The notes beneath the pieces were generated by a model. The model was not told the DNA's origin. It ran no database searches and saw only the letters and a list, made by a program, of their open reading frames with translations. A stretch of DNA of 64,000 nt from Bin80 sp964503085 (GTDB taxonomy: Bacteria; Bacteroidota; Rhodothermia; Rhodothermales; Bin80), in contig CAZCYQ010000012.1 of NCBI GenBank assembly GCA_964503085.1, positions 1-64,000 on the forward strand. Direction: 5' to 3'. A program made the translations under genes and the position numbers. Every line of letters begins with the position of its first letter. The first letter of the stretch is position 1. Shown in pieces: positions 28,481 to 39,400 of the stretch.

Positions 28481-29069
28481 GGTTGCTTCTCAGATTGAAA
28501 AACAGAAATGCGGCCAAGCCTGTCGCAGCGGCCAATATGACAGGTTCCAGATAGCGGCGAATCCAGTTATTCGGGGGGAGTTCTGCTTGAGTTTCCGGGT
28601 GGGCAGGCGACTCAAGCTGATCGACGATGTTCCTTGGAATCCTGTCCGAGAAGACTCGTTGGCAGGAGTCATGTACAAGGAACTCTCCGTCCTTTCCCAA
28701 GAATGAGTAACGAAGATCCAGTTCTGCCGAACGGGAAAGCATTTTGCGGCCTGCATGCGTGTAGGTTATGGTGGCTCTGGATATTTCCCAAGAGAGTGAA
28801 TAGTAAGGCTTTGATGTTCGGAGAGAGTCGGTGGAATAGAGCTCAATACCCTGTTGCTGCCAATGTTGAATCAGTGCACTCGTCAAGTAGGGGAGGGTTG
28901 GGGGGGGAACTAAGGTCAGGGAGTCTGCCGCATGGGGGACATCTCCCAAACAGTCAAGGCCCAGATTCTCGAATACCTGCGCGTTTGTAGTCAACTCCTG
29001 TGCGGATGACACAAGTACAGGAAACAAGCTCCAGCAGCCAGCAACCAGCAACCCGGCGATATTTCTCAT
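28467..29069 (-). CDS. Conserved envelope protein of unknown function
   Basis: 200 residues from the ATG at 29069 (3 nt after the moaB stop; a TTG start one codon earlier is open). Signal peptide (about 1-23), a mixed alpha/beta periplasmic part, and a C-terminal hydrophobic span (about 178-195) followed by basic residues. I do not recognise the family. It overlaps the Ig-like lipoprotein and belongs to the yidD-moaB-orf-lipoprotein-nnr transcription unit. Confidence 0.7.
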   Translation of the reverse strand: MRNIAGLLVAGCWSLFPVLVSSAQELTTNAQVFENLGLDCLGDVPHAADSLTLVPPPTLPYLTSALIQHWQQQGIELYSTDSLRTSKPYYSLSWEISRATITYTHAGRKMLSRSAELDLRYSFLGKDGEFLVHDSCQRVFSDRIPRNIVDQLESPAHPETQAELPPNNWIRRYLEPVILAAATGLAAFLFFNLRSNRVDP

Positions 29070-29072
29070 CAA

Positions 29073-29567
29073 TCAATGTTTACGCAATTCAGAAACTAAA
29101 TGTCGGGCCTCGGGGAGTATTAATTTTTCCATTGCCAACGTAACGGCTTTTGGAGAGCCTGGAAGGGAAAAAATGATTAAACCGCCGTATATCCCGGCAA
29201 TCGCTCGGGAGAGCATGGCCCTACTGCCGACCTGTTCCCAGGAAAGCAGGCGGAAAAGTTCGCCGAAGCCCGGCAATGTTCTGTCCAGCAGTGCACTTAC
29301 CGCTTCATAAGTTTGATCTCTGCGACTTATGCCCGTTCCACCGCTTAGGCATAACACATCTGCTGACCCGGATTGTGCACGAATGACCTCCTTTATTATA
29401 ATCGGTTCATCCGGTACGATTGATTGTGAGGTAATCTCGTGGCCATTGTCTGCGATCAGGTTTGCCATATGGAGGCCACTTACGTCTGTAGCTTTCGTTC
29501 GTGTGTCGCTGACTGTAATCAGTGCGAACCGCAATATGGCCGGTGCATTGGATTCGTGACAACTCAT
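29073..29567 (-). CDS. moaB: MoaB/MogA-type molybdopterin protein
   Basis: 164 residues with the MoCF-binding fold: 'ALITVSDTRT' (about 15-24), 'LSGGTGISRRDQTYEA' (about 74-89) and 'IIFSLPGSPKAV' (about 131-142). MoaB/MogA adenylates molybdopterin before Mo insertion. No other moa/moe genes lie nearby. Its start overlaps the yidD stop by 4 nt (ATGA). Confidence 0.9.
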   Translation of the reverse strand: MSCHESNAPAILRFALITVSDTRTKATDVSGLHMANLIADNGHEITSQSIVPDEPIIIKEVIRAQSGSADVLCLSGGTGISRRDQTYEAVSALLDRTLPGFGELFRLLSWEQVGSRAMLSRAIAGIYGGLIIFSLPGSPKAVTLAMEKLILPEARHLVSELRKH

Positions 29568-29806
29568 TGGTCCACAGTAGTATGTTCACCGAACCATCTC
29601 GGGGGGTCGTACCCGTGTTTTGCCCACGGATTGCATCGCATTAGGCGCCAGATACCCAATACTACCCCTTTAAGTATTCCATACCGGTTAATGGCCTGAA
29701 GGGCATAGTTTGAGCATGAAGGCGTGTAGCGGCATGCATTGGGCAGATGCGGAGCGATCATCAACTGGTAAGCCCGTATCGGCAAGATGAATAACTTTCG
29801 CAGCAT
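29564..29806 (-). CDS. yidD: YidD membrane-insertion efficiency factor
   Basis: 80 residues. Family signature 'YQLMIAPHLPNACRYTPSCSNYALQAI' and 'RLMRCNPW..HGYDPP' are present. Peripheral inner-membrane protein that helps YidC-dependent insertion; usually near rpmH-rnpA-yidC but here linked to moaB. Divergent from hisI, 70 nt apart. Confidence 0.93.
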   Translation of the reverse strand: MLRKLFILPIRAYQLMIAPHLPNACRYTPSCSNYALQAINRYGILKGVVLGIWRLMRCNPWAKHGYDPPRWFGEHTTVDQ

Positions 29807-29876
29807 GTACTGGTATTAATAGTGATGTAAGGACTGCCAATCCTACATCTCTTTTACATAAAGGTCCCCACAGACA

Positions 29877-30233
29877 ATGAAGATCCAAAAAAAAGACAAA
29901 CTTTTAACCGCAAAGATGGCCGATGCGGTATTTGCCAAAGATGGTCTAATACCAGCCGTTGTTCAGGATGTAAGCACACATGAGGTGCTGATGGTTGCTT
30001 ATATGAATCGGGCCACATTGGCGCAAACGATCGAAACGGGTACGATGACGTATTGGAGTCGATCACGGGAGTGTGTCTGGGTCAAAGGACAAACAAGCGG
30101 TCACTTCCAAAGAGTAAGATCCGTAAGATTAGATTGCGATGGAGACGCGCTGCTGTTTGAAGTGGAGCAGGAAGGTAGTGGGGCATGTCACACTGGGGCT
30201 AGAACATGTTTTTACCGGAAACTGGAAGGATGA
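29877..30233 (+). CDS. hisI: Phosphoribosyl-AMP cyclohydrolase
   Basis: 118 residues. Contains 'QDVSTHEVLMVAYMN', 'TMTYWSRSR..VWVKG..SGHFQ' and the zinc cysteines in LDCDGDALLF and GACHTGARTCF. Catalyses step 3 of histidine biosynthesis. The HisE domain is not fused and other his genes are absent, so the pathway genes are dispersed. Confidence 0.94.
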   Translation: MKIQKKDKLLTAKMADAVFAKDGLIPAVVQDVSTHEVLMVAYMNRATLAQTIETGTMTYWSRSRECVWVKGQTSGHFQRVRSVRLDCDGDALLFEVEQEGSGACHTGARTCFYRKLEG

Positions 30234-30409
30234 AGCGCATCAATTGATGGGTACCCCTGGAGGAGTATATCAGTGACAGTACCGGATGTCGGCATTTTGC
30301 ATGATTTACTTTGCGTCTACAGTGCATGGTGGTTTGGTTATTCACGTTACGTTACGACAGGTGAATTTTTGATATTATTTTCCACCGTCTTCCCAGCAGG
30401 ATTCGGCCG

Positions 30410-31156
30410 ATGAGTCTGTGGCGGAATATCATTCTTGTTCTACCCGTGGCTATGATATTTGGCTGTATGGCGGCCGATCAGACGCTTGAACCTGACTGGA
30501 TAGTTGATCAGGCGGACGTGTTGGAGACAGAAGCGGAGTATGCACTGATGGATATGCTTTCGGGTTTTTACGACAGCACATCGGTTGCACTCGTGGGAGT
30601 AACCGTGGAATCCCTGCAGCAGCAGTCCATAGAGGCGTACACGGAGGCATTATATACCTCATGGGAACTGGGTGCACCAGAAACCAATAATGGCATTATG
30701 GTTCTCCTTGCACCGATGGAGCGATTAGTTCATATTACGGTAGGTAACGGTGTAGCATGGGAGCTGCCCGCCCAGGTACTGGATTCGATCAAAGTAGAGA
30801 TGGCGAAATTTTTTGGTGAGGGAGAGTATCAAGAGGGACTTGAGTCGGGATTCAGGTCACTAATGACTCGAGCTGGTGCGCTGACCTGGAGTGTTGACTA
30901 TACGAGCATTTCCGATGTGCAGGCAGATTCATCGCGCAGTGTGGGGCGTATCCTGATGACGGACTGTGTCATTACGGGTTTTGAAGAGGACCTGGTGGTG
31001 GCCATGGACGACGAAGGCAATGAAATTCGATTAATGGTGTCCATGGATGTTCCGATGCTGTCCGTGGAAGATGTAATAGGTATTAGTGGTCGTATTACGC
31101 GGACCGCGCCGCTGTACGCACAAGTATTGAATCTGAGTATAGATTTCCCCTTTTGA
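30410..31156 (+). CDS. TPM-domain lipoprotein
   Basis: 248 residues with a lipoprotein signal (lipobox IFGC, Cys 19). A TPM (TLP18.3/Psb32/MOLO-1) domain spans about 30-160: 'VDQADVLETEAEYALMDML', then 'NNGIMVLLAPMERLVHITVGNGVAWEL'. The C-terminal part (about 175-248) is a small beta-rich domain. TPM proteins are membrane-associated with proposed phosphatase or repair roles; function here unknown. Stand-alone gene. Confidence 0.75.
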   Translation: MSLWRNIILVLPVAMIFGCMAADQTLEPDWIVDQADVLETEAEYALMDMLSGFYDSTSVALVGVTVESLQQQSIEAYTEALYTSWELGAPETNNGIMVLLAPMERLVHITVGNGVAWELPAQVLDSIKVEMAKFFGEGEYQEGLESGFRSLMTRAGALTWSVDYTSISDVQADSSRSVGRILMTDCVITGFEEDLVVAMDDEGNEIRLMVSMDVPMLSVEDVIGISGRITRTAPLYAQVLNLSIDFPF

Positions 31157-31370
31157 AAACTCGAGACGCGAGACAGGAGAAATACAGCGGTTCAATTGAA
31201 GTCCGTGTGGATTGATTTCTTAGGTTTACCGGATATGAGCATAGATGGATGGAGTTGTTAGCATAAAAGGAATATGAAATGTGCAAGTTTTTCACTATAT
31301 TCTGACCTTATGCACGCGGACTGTGCAGCAGTCTCCGCAATTAACCGTAAACCACAAGCACAACTTAAAA

Positions 31371-31598
31371 ATGGCAACAACAGAACAGCGCTTTCAATCT
31401 CTCTTGGAGCAGCACCTTGGTATAAGTGACCCAGATGCAATAAACTCCAGTGCCGCGGATCTCGGGATTAACTCAGTAGATGCCGTGTCCTTCCTGAAGG
31501 AAGTTTGTAAGGAGTTTAATGTTAACATCTCGCCCGACGATGCTGTAAAACTTGGGAGCATGCGGGCGGTTGTCAGCCATATTGAAGCAGCTGGATAG
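31371..31598 (+). CDS. Stand-alone acyl carrier protein
   Basis: 75 residues from the ATG at 31371; the frame is open 90 nt further upstream but without family similarity. Helical ACP fold with the phosphopantetheine site in LGINSVDAV (Ser 35), where housekeeping ACPs have DSL. The unusual N-S-V and the position upstream of an alpha/beta hydrolase and a giant PKS suggest a dedicated ACP supplying or receiving chains for that synthase; this is inference. A housekeeping AcpP would usually sit with fab genes. Confidence 0.8.
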   Translation: MATTEQRFQSLLEQHLGISDPDAINSSAADLGINSVDAVSFLKEVCKEFNVNISPDDAVKLGSMRAVVSHIEAAG

Positions 31599-31814
31599 CC
31601 CCGGTTGGTGAGTAGGTCTTATTGTCGTGGGTTTCTCTTTGGTGATCCTCCAAAGGGCCGAGGGGGTCCATTATTGCTTGGCTACTGTCAGGGATGTCAG
31701 GTTGCCCTATTGGGGTGTCTGGTAAGGCCGTGTGCTGTTCGTATGGTGTACGAAGAGCCGGGGAGGTGCGCATGAGGTACCGCTCATTGGATTCCTGAAT
31801 CACTTTATCGAAGA

Positions 31815-32753
31815 ATGATGAAGCCATTACAGGAACAAATGGCGGTTGAGGGCAGAAATTGGGTCGTACCTAGCCCGGAGTCTGCCCATGAGGTACCCAT
31901 GCATGACGGTTCCTCAGTCGTTATTCGCCGTCATGGGAATCCAGAAGGTCCGCGCCTTGTTTTAAGTCATGGGAACGGTTTCGCGGTAGATCTCTACTAT
32001 CCTTTTTGGTCGCTTTTTCTTGAGGACTTTGATGTTATAGTATATGATCTCAGGAATCACGGCTGGAACCCTGTTGGGGATGTGAAAAACCACAATCTTC
32101 CGACGTTTGCACAGGATCTTGAGATTATTCTTGATGCAGTTGACCGGCATTATGGCAGCAAACCAAGAATAGGGATTTACCACTCTTTGACGGCTCTTGT
32201 AGCTGTACAACCTCATATCAGACCGAATCTGTTTTCAGGTCTAGTTTTGTTTGATCCGCCCATTTGCAAGGGGGGTAGGGGTTATGCCGAATTTGAGGCC
32301 GCGGCAAGCCGTAATGCCGAGTTGACTAGGCTGCGCGCCAATAAGTTTGCAACCAAGGAGCATCTTGCAGAGATTATCCCCTATCTGCCGAGTTTTCAGT
32401 TGGTTGTTCCAGGGGTTTTTGAGCTCTTGGCAGAAACTACATTACGCGAATCCGCAGATCACGAGGGATATGAACTGTGCTGTCCGCCCGAGTATGAGGC
32501 GCGGATACTGGAATTCGCGGGGAGCTTTGCAGTTCTTGCAGACTTCGATCACATTCGGTGCCCAGTGAAGGTCCTCGGAGCTGACCCCACGTTACCGTAC
32601 TCCTATTTACCAACGTTTGATCTAAGCTATATTGTAAAGTTGGACTACGATTTCTTACCTGAATCAACACATCTTCTCCAGCTCGAAAAGCCTGGCCAAT
32701 GTGCTCAAGTCGTGGTTGACTATCTCAGGAAGCACAACCTCATGAAGCCTTGA
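31815..32753 (+). CDS. Alpha/beta hydrolase, thioesterase-like
   Basis: 312 residues. Oxyanion HGNG (52-55), nucleophile in GIYHSLT (S124, a variant of GxSxG with HS), a late Asp in VLGADP and a His in PESTHLL give a plausible triad. It lies between the ACP (216 nt) and the PKS (745 nt) on the same strand. Likely a trans-acting thioesterase or chain-releasing hydrolase for the polyketide; the second PKS module has no TE. A general carboxylesterase is the alternative. Confidence 0.75.
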   Translation: MMKPLQEQMAVEGRNWVVPSPESAHEVPMHDGSSVVIRRHGNPEGPRLVLSHGNGFAVDLYYPFWSLFLEDFDVIVYDLRNHGWNPVGDVKNHNLPTFAQDLEIILDAVDRHYGSKPRIGIYHSLTALVAVQPHIRPNLFSGLVLFDPPICKGGRGYAEFEAAASRNAELTRLRANKFATKEHLAEIIPYLPSFQLVVPGVFELLAETTLRESADHEGYELCCPPEYEARILEFAGSFAVLADFDHIRCPVKVLGADPTLPYSYLPTFDLSYIVKLDYDFLPESTHLLQLEKPGQCAQVVVDYLRKHNLMKP

Positions 32754-33498
32754 TTGAATTGGAATAGGCTCATTTATTCGTGCGTCACCTGCAAAACAGG
32801 GCTGGCATAATTTCCATGGCAGTGCTACTGCAGGCGGTCTAAATGATAACGATCTCCTGCGCCAGTTGAATTGAAGAATATTCGTGAATTTGAGTGCAGT
32901 ATGGTCTCTTACATGCTTGATTTATCCAGTGTCTTTCCGGCAAAGATCTGCCACATCAGGATTTGTGGACTATTGCTAAATGGAGATGAACATTCTTTCT
33001 TCCGATTCAATCCAGAATGTATGATGTTGGAACAGGTATAGGGGCGGAGCAATGCGGTTGAATTGACTTCTTGCGAATAGCTCGGAGGTACCATTGCTGA
33101 GTTCCGCTTTGTAGCCGTTGTCAAGGTGTGAAAGAGGAATGTCTGGTGGCAGAAGGGGATTTTATTCTACGGCTACTTGACATTCCCAGGAGCTCCGCAT
33201 CGACACCAATTTCTTCTCGAAGTATCTACCCATGCCGACCATACATTCATGTAACTCATCCAGGATCGGGCAGTTGTACGAGGCAAGAAGCGAATTGGAG
33301 ATCTGACCAAATGAGTCTTATTGCGGTTGTTGCGTTATCTTACAGTCTCGGTACAACGTCAGTAGCGCCTTGATATGGATAGAATGACTATTCATGTGAA
33401 AGCAACTCCCTCGGCTACTGTGCAGCAGATGTATTTGGTCGTTGAGCAGACTGATTGGTATGATAATCAGAGTTAGTTAACTGAATTTCTAGATCAAG
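32754..33498 (+). other. 745-nt spacer before the PKS
   Basis: No convincing gene. Several short frames occur, including a 33-codon frame at 33375-33476 ending 22 nt before the PKS and an 81-codon frame at 33128-33373; neither resembles a known family. May hold the PKS promoter and leader. No transcription-factor site could be assigned. Confidence 0.5.
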
Positions 33499-36400
33499 AT
33501 GAATCAGGATAAAACTCCCCTCGCGATTGTAGGGATGGCATGCAAGTTTCCAGGTGCCGCAAGTATCCAGGAATTTTGGCATTTTCTCGTTTCCGGCCGG
33601 AATTCTGTGATGGAAGTCCCAGTGGGAGCGGGTAATAGGCGAGTTGACGTTATGTTTGCAGACATTCCAAACTTGCCCGATGCATGCCACTTTTGCTCAT
33701 ATCTCGATGATATTGAGCAGTTTGATCCGCAATTCTTTCGAATTTCACCCGTTGAGGCTAACTGGCTAGATCCACAGCAGCGGATGATGCTGGAAACCAG
33801 TTGGCGGGCCCTTGAGGATGCAGGAATAGATCCACTTGGTCTGAAAGGTAGCCTCACAGGGGTATATACCGGGATCAGTAATTATGAGTACAGGATGCGG
33901 ATTGTGGAGTCCAATCATAAGCCTGCGGATGCGGCTTCCAGTCTCTACGCGATGTCTGGAACCAGCATGAGCGGTCCAAATGGGCGCGTATCTTTCTTTC
34001 TGGGTCTTCGTGGGCCGTCAAAAGCGATAGATGCTGCATGTGCTTCGTCTCTGGTTGCAGTGAACGACGCGGTATCTGATCTACAGCGGGGTAAGATAGA
34101 TATGGCCATTGTCGGTGGAGTGCAGAATATTTTGAGTGGTCATGTGTTTAAGATTCGTGCAGATGCGGGAATACTAGCCCCGGACGGACAATGCAAAGTG
34201 TTTGATGCATCGGCGAATGGTTATGTACGGGGCGAGGGATGCGGGGTTGTTGTATTGAAGCGTCTGCACGAAGCCGAGGCGGACGGCGATAAGGTCTGGG
34301 CAGTGATTAGGGGTTCGGCGGTAAATCATGGAGGGGACAGTGTGGGCATGACGGTTCCGCACACACCTGCTTTGGAGCAGGTAATGGGTCAGGCACTCAT
34401 GGATGCGGGAGTCACTGCAGCCGAAGTGGATTATGTGGAAGCACACGGCACGGGGACATCAGTAGGCGATCCCATTGAGCTCGAAGCAATGTCAGCTGTA
34501 TATGGTCAGGGACGAGAGTCGGATCGACCGCTGCTTGTGGGATCAGTGAAGACCAATATTGGTCATCTTGAATCCGCAGCCGGGATCGCTGGCTTGATCA
34601 AAGCTGTGCTTGTTCTACAGCGTGGGGTCATTCCAAAACACCTACATTTTCATAACCCCACGCCGGCTGTGGACTGGGATAAGATGCACTTGCGTGTAAC
34701 TTCGGAGATGATGGATCTTCCGGCGTCCAATGGGAGACCACGTCTTGCGGGCATCAACTCTTTTGGAATATCTGGCACCAATTCCCACATTATTTTGGAG
34801 GAGTATCTTGCTAAAAATGGAACGTCAAATGAGCAGAATCGGGTAATATATTTGCCTCAAACCGCGTCAGCGTCAGGGGAGCTTGAATCCCCATTGTCCA
34901 ATGGAGAGGTTACCCCGCAGCGTCAAACACGGCTCCTTCCCTTATCTGGTAAATCACCGGCCGCATTGCAGTCAATCGCTGAGAATTATGTGCTGTGGCT
35001 GAATGAGCGCGGGAAAGAAGTTACACTGAATGGTTCCGCAGCAGCACCATTATTTGCAGACATGGCGTGGACGGCAGCGGTGGGGCGAAGTCATTTTGAA
35101 CATCGCTCCGGCATAGTTTTTCACGATGAGGCATCACTCAGACAGAAACTCGCGGCTCTATCTGTTTCGGCTGACAACATCCATTCTCAATCCGCAACCA
35201 CAATAGCGTTCGCCTATACCGGACAGGGAAGCCAGTGGACCGGTATGGGGCGTGCGATCTATGAATGTGAACCGGTTGCACGGGCGGTGTTTGATCGATG
35301 CGAAGCGATATTCAAGGCCGAGCGAAAGGTCTCACTTTTGGACGCGATTTTTGGACATACCGATTGTGATTTAAGCAATACCGCATGGGAACAACCGGCT
35401 CTTTACGCATTGGAGTGTGCACTCACCGCCCTCTGGGCAAGTATAGGAATTCAGCCCTCTGTGGTGATTGGACATAGTGTTGGGGAGTTGGCGGCTGCAC
35501 AGGCGGCGGGGGTATTCAGCTTGGAAGACGGGATGCGGTTTGCAATTACACGAGGTGCTCTGTTTGCAGAAACAGACCCTGGTGCAATGGCTGCAGTTTT
35601 TACTTCCCCCGCGCAGGTAGCCTCCGCGGTTGAGGAGATAAACGCATCAACACCGGGTATTGGATTGAGCGTTTCGGCGAATAACGGTACGCACCAAGTT
35701 GTTAGTGGCCCGATCCCCCAGATCCAGTCGATCATCGAACGTTTTGAATCCGAGGGTACCCGAGTCAAACGACTGAATACGTCCAAGGCGTTTCACAGTG
35801 CATTGATGGAGCCGGTATTAGATACTTTGGAAGCGTCTCTGAGCGAGATTGCGATCCAGGCTCCTTCGCTGAAAGTAGTAAGTAATTTAACAGGGGAAGT
35901 AGTGGGGTCCAGTCAGACACTTGATGGTGCTTATTGGCGACGGCACGCCCGTCAAGCAGTTGCGTTTGCATCTGGTGTTCAAACAATTTCTGAGCTTGGA
36001 GTTGATCTGATAATTGAAATTGGTCCGCGTCCGATACTGACCAATATGGTGGCGCTGGCTTGGCCGGAGTCTGAGAGACCGCCATCCATCATTTCAAGTC
36101 TCCAGGTGCCCTCCGGTGATATACCGGAGAATGCGGCGAAGAGCGATTTTGAACAGGCTGTTGCTCAGGCGTACCAAGCGGGACTGACCATTGAATTTGA
36201 AGGACTCTTTACGGGCGAGGATCGGCGGCGCATTCAGTTGCCGGGCTATCCGTTCCTGCGTGATCACTACTGGATCAGAGAGTCAAAGAGGCGCGGCTTC
36301 AGTGCAGGCGATCATCCCCTATTGGGTTCGCGGCGTGATTTTGCTAGTGGTGAAGTGGCGTACGAAACGGAGGTCTTTCGGTCAAGTCCGAATTGGCTGC

Positions 36401-39400
36401 AAGATCATCAGGTGTTTGGCCGGGTCATTGCCCCCGGCGCACTGTATGGTGCCATGGCAGCCTCGGCATGTCTCACTGAGGGAAGTGGATTGGTGATCGT
36501 GGATGACATGCAGTTGCACAACGCACTAGTGTTTCCAGAGCAAAAACCCAGTGATAGTGAGGACGATAATGGGCGGGAAGTGCAGATTCTTGTTGCCCCT
36601 GCAGAGGCCGAAAGGCCCCAGCGCATTCAGATATTCAGCCGGGGAGAGGGAGAGGATTGGGTAATGCACGTTGAGGGCAATTTGTCTTCTGATACCGCGA
36701 TGCCGGAAGAAAGTGGTCAGGTTAACCTGGAAGACCTGAAGGCCGGGATGTCTACCGGAAGCGCTTCATCTTATTACCAGGCTAGAGCCGACACAGGAAT
36801 TGATCTGAGATCCTCCTTCCGCACACTCAAGAGATTTTGGTATAAACCGGGAGAAGCAGTAGGGGAAGTGTCCTTCCCTGATACAATTGAAAGTAATGAA
36901 TTGGATATTCACCCCCTGATTCTGGATGGGTGTTTCCAGGTTGTAGCTGCCGCACGTAACCCGGGCGGAGTTGAAGGAGAGACGACGTATCTACCATTTG
37001 GCTGGGATCGCCTCTGGTTATCAGGACGACTACCGGACAGTGTGGTTTGTCATGTCAGAATGAATGAAGTCCCTAAGGGGGCAAAAGAAAAATCAGGTGC
37101 CACCGCGGAGATAATGAGCGCCGAACTGCGCATCTATGACACGAGTGGTACTCTGATCGGTGGCTTAAGCGGGTATATTGTGAAGCGTGCGACCCGGGGA
37201 GCGTTGCTTTCTGCCGTCGAAGATATTGATGATCTTCTGTACGAAATCCTCTGGCGTGAAAGTCCTTTAGTCCCGGCACTATTGCCTGCGGATTTTCTTC
37301 CATCCCCGGGAACGGTTGCGGCAAATTCTGGGCTTCTGTCGGCGTATTTAAGCGAAGAAGGAGTTCAACCCGAAGAGAGGAATGCTCTTCTGGATGATCT
37401 GGAGCGGTGGTCTCGCTCGCGTGCGCTTGCAACCTTGGAGGAACTGGGATGGAAGCGTAAGCAAGGGGACATTATAGAATCGGAGGTTCTGCGGAAACGC
37501 TTGGGTGTCATTTCGGATCACGAGCGCGTCTTTCGTCGAATGCTTGAGATGCTGGCCAAGTCTGGGATCCTGGAAGAGAAAGATGGCTCTTTCTTAGTCA
37601 GAAATGCATCTGGAGATGCATTGCCCGATGAAATGCCGGCAGATCTGGAAGCGTTTGCCGATGGGATGGCTGAGCGGTTTCCTCATGGCACAACTGAGGT
37701 CGGGCTTTTTCGGCGTTGTGGAACAGCTTTGGGCGAAGTGCTTCGTGCTCAGAAGGATCCACTGACACTGCTTTTCAGTAGCGGAGATCCGACTCCGGGA
37801 GATCTGTACCTCAAAGCGCCAGTGGCTCGAGCGGCAAACCGTATTCTGAAGGAAACGGTAGCTGCGCTTGTAAGCGAATTACCCGCCGAGCGCCACCTTA
37901 GGATTATTGAGGTTGGTGCGGGCACAGGCTCTGCCACCGCCGCGATCCTTCCCGAACTCCCGGAGGGGCGGTTTGATTATATGTATACCGATATTTCGGC
38001 GGGCTTCTTTTCGGAGGCGGAGGCACGATTTGGGGGTAAACCTATGGAATACCGCCCGCTGAATATCGAGAATGATCCTGTAGGGCAGGGCTTTGAGATG
38101 CACAGCTATGATTTGCTGATTGCCTCCAACGTGCTGCATGCCACACGATATCTTCATGAGACGCTTGAGTACTGTCGGGATCTTCTCGCACCATCTGGTC
38201 AATTGGTAGCGCTTGAGAACCTGAGTGGGCAGGGCTGGATGGATCTGACGTTCGGGCAACTGGACGGCTGGTGGCGATTTGCCGATGACTACCGTCCACA
38301 CCATGCTTTGGCCAATCCGGCAGTATGGCGGCGTGCACTCAGCGACGCAGGTTTTGGTGAAGTGGAGATTCTGGGGATTGAGGAAACTGATTCAACCAGA
38401 AGACACGACAAGGGGGTGATCGTAGCTCAAGGTCCCACCGAAATACAGGAACGTACCGGGGTTTGGGCACTGGTAGCCGATCACAATGGGACCGCCCAAG
38501 GTCTTGCAGAAGACTTGGTCTGCAACAACCAGGCAGTCGTACTCGTGGATGCTGGTATAGCAGACTCCAAGAATCCCGCCCTTGAATTAGAGGAACCTGG
38601 AAAGACCCAGGTCACCATCGACATTAATTGCCGGGAGTCGTGGGAAGAGTTGCTGCGAAGCATTTCCAAAGATTTGCCGCTGAAGGGAGTTGTGCATCTT
38701 GGTGCACTTGATGGCGCAGGTCCAAATGCTTCAACGTATGAGATGGCACAGGATACCAGGCGAATCGTGGAGAGTGCGCTGGTACTGGTACAGGCAGTAA
38801 TAGACACCAATGTCATACCGGACAAAGGCATCTGGTTTATTACACAGGGCGCCCAAGTGCTGGAAAGGGAGTTCACAGGCCAGCTAGCTGGTGCGGCATT
38901 ATGGGGATTCGGTAAAGGTGTATCCCGGGAATTGACGCATCTGCAGACAAGAATGATTGACCTGGATCCAGCCGAAACTGCCGGAAAACCCGATCTGGTG
39001 ACGGAGCTGCTCAGTCCTGACCATGAAAATCATGTTGCCTATCGTAATGGACGACGAAACGTAGCACGTCTGGCCAGAGAGAATGTTGGCTTGGAGCGTC
39101 TCAGTTTTCCAGATGACGCTCCTTGGGTGCTTGCCCCAGACCCAGACGGCGTAATTGAAAACATCCACGTCAAGACGCTGTCTCATCGGGGATTGGAACC
39201 GAAGGAAGTTCGCGTCGCAGTCAAGGCCGCTGGTCTTAATTTTTGGGATGTATTTCGTTCTCTCGCATTCATTCATGAGGGAAATCTAGGCAGGGAGGTA
39301 TGTGGAGATGTACTTGAGGTAGGCTCGGAGGTGACAACTGTTTCGGTTGGTGATCATGTAGTCGGGTTGGGGTTCGGTGCATTCGCAGCGGAAATGGTGA

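Noticed and set aside
33128..33373. 81-codon frame upstream of the PKS
   Set aside because: No homology or structural features; composition looks non-coding.
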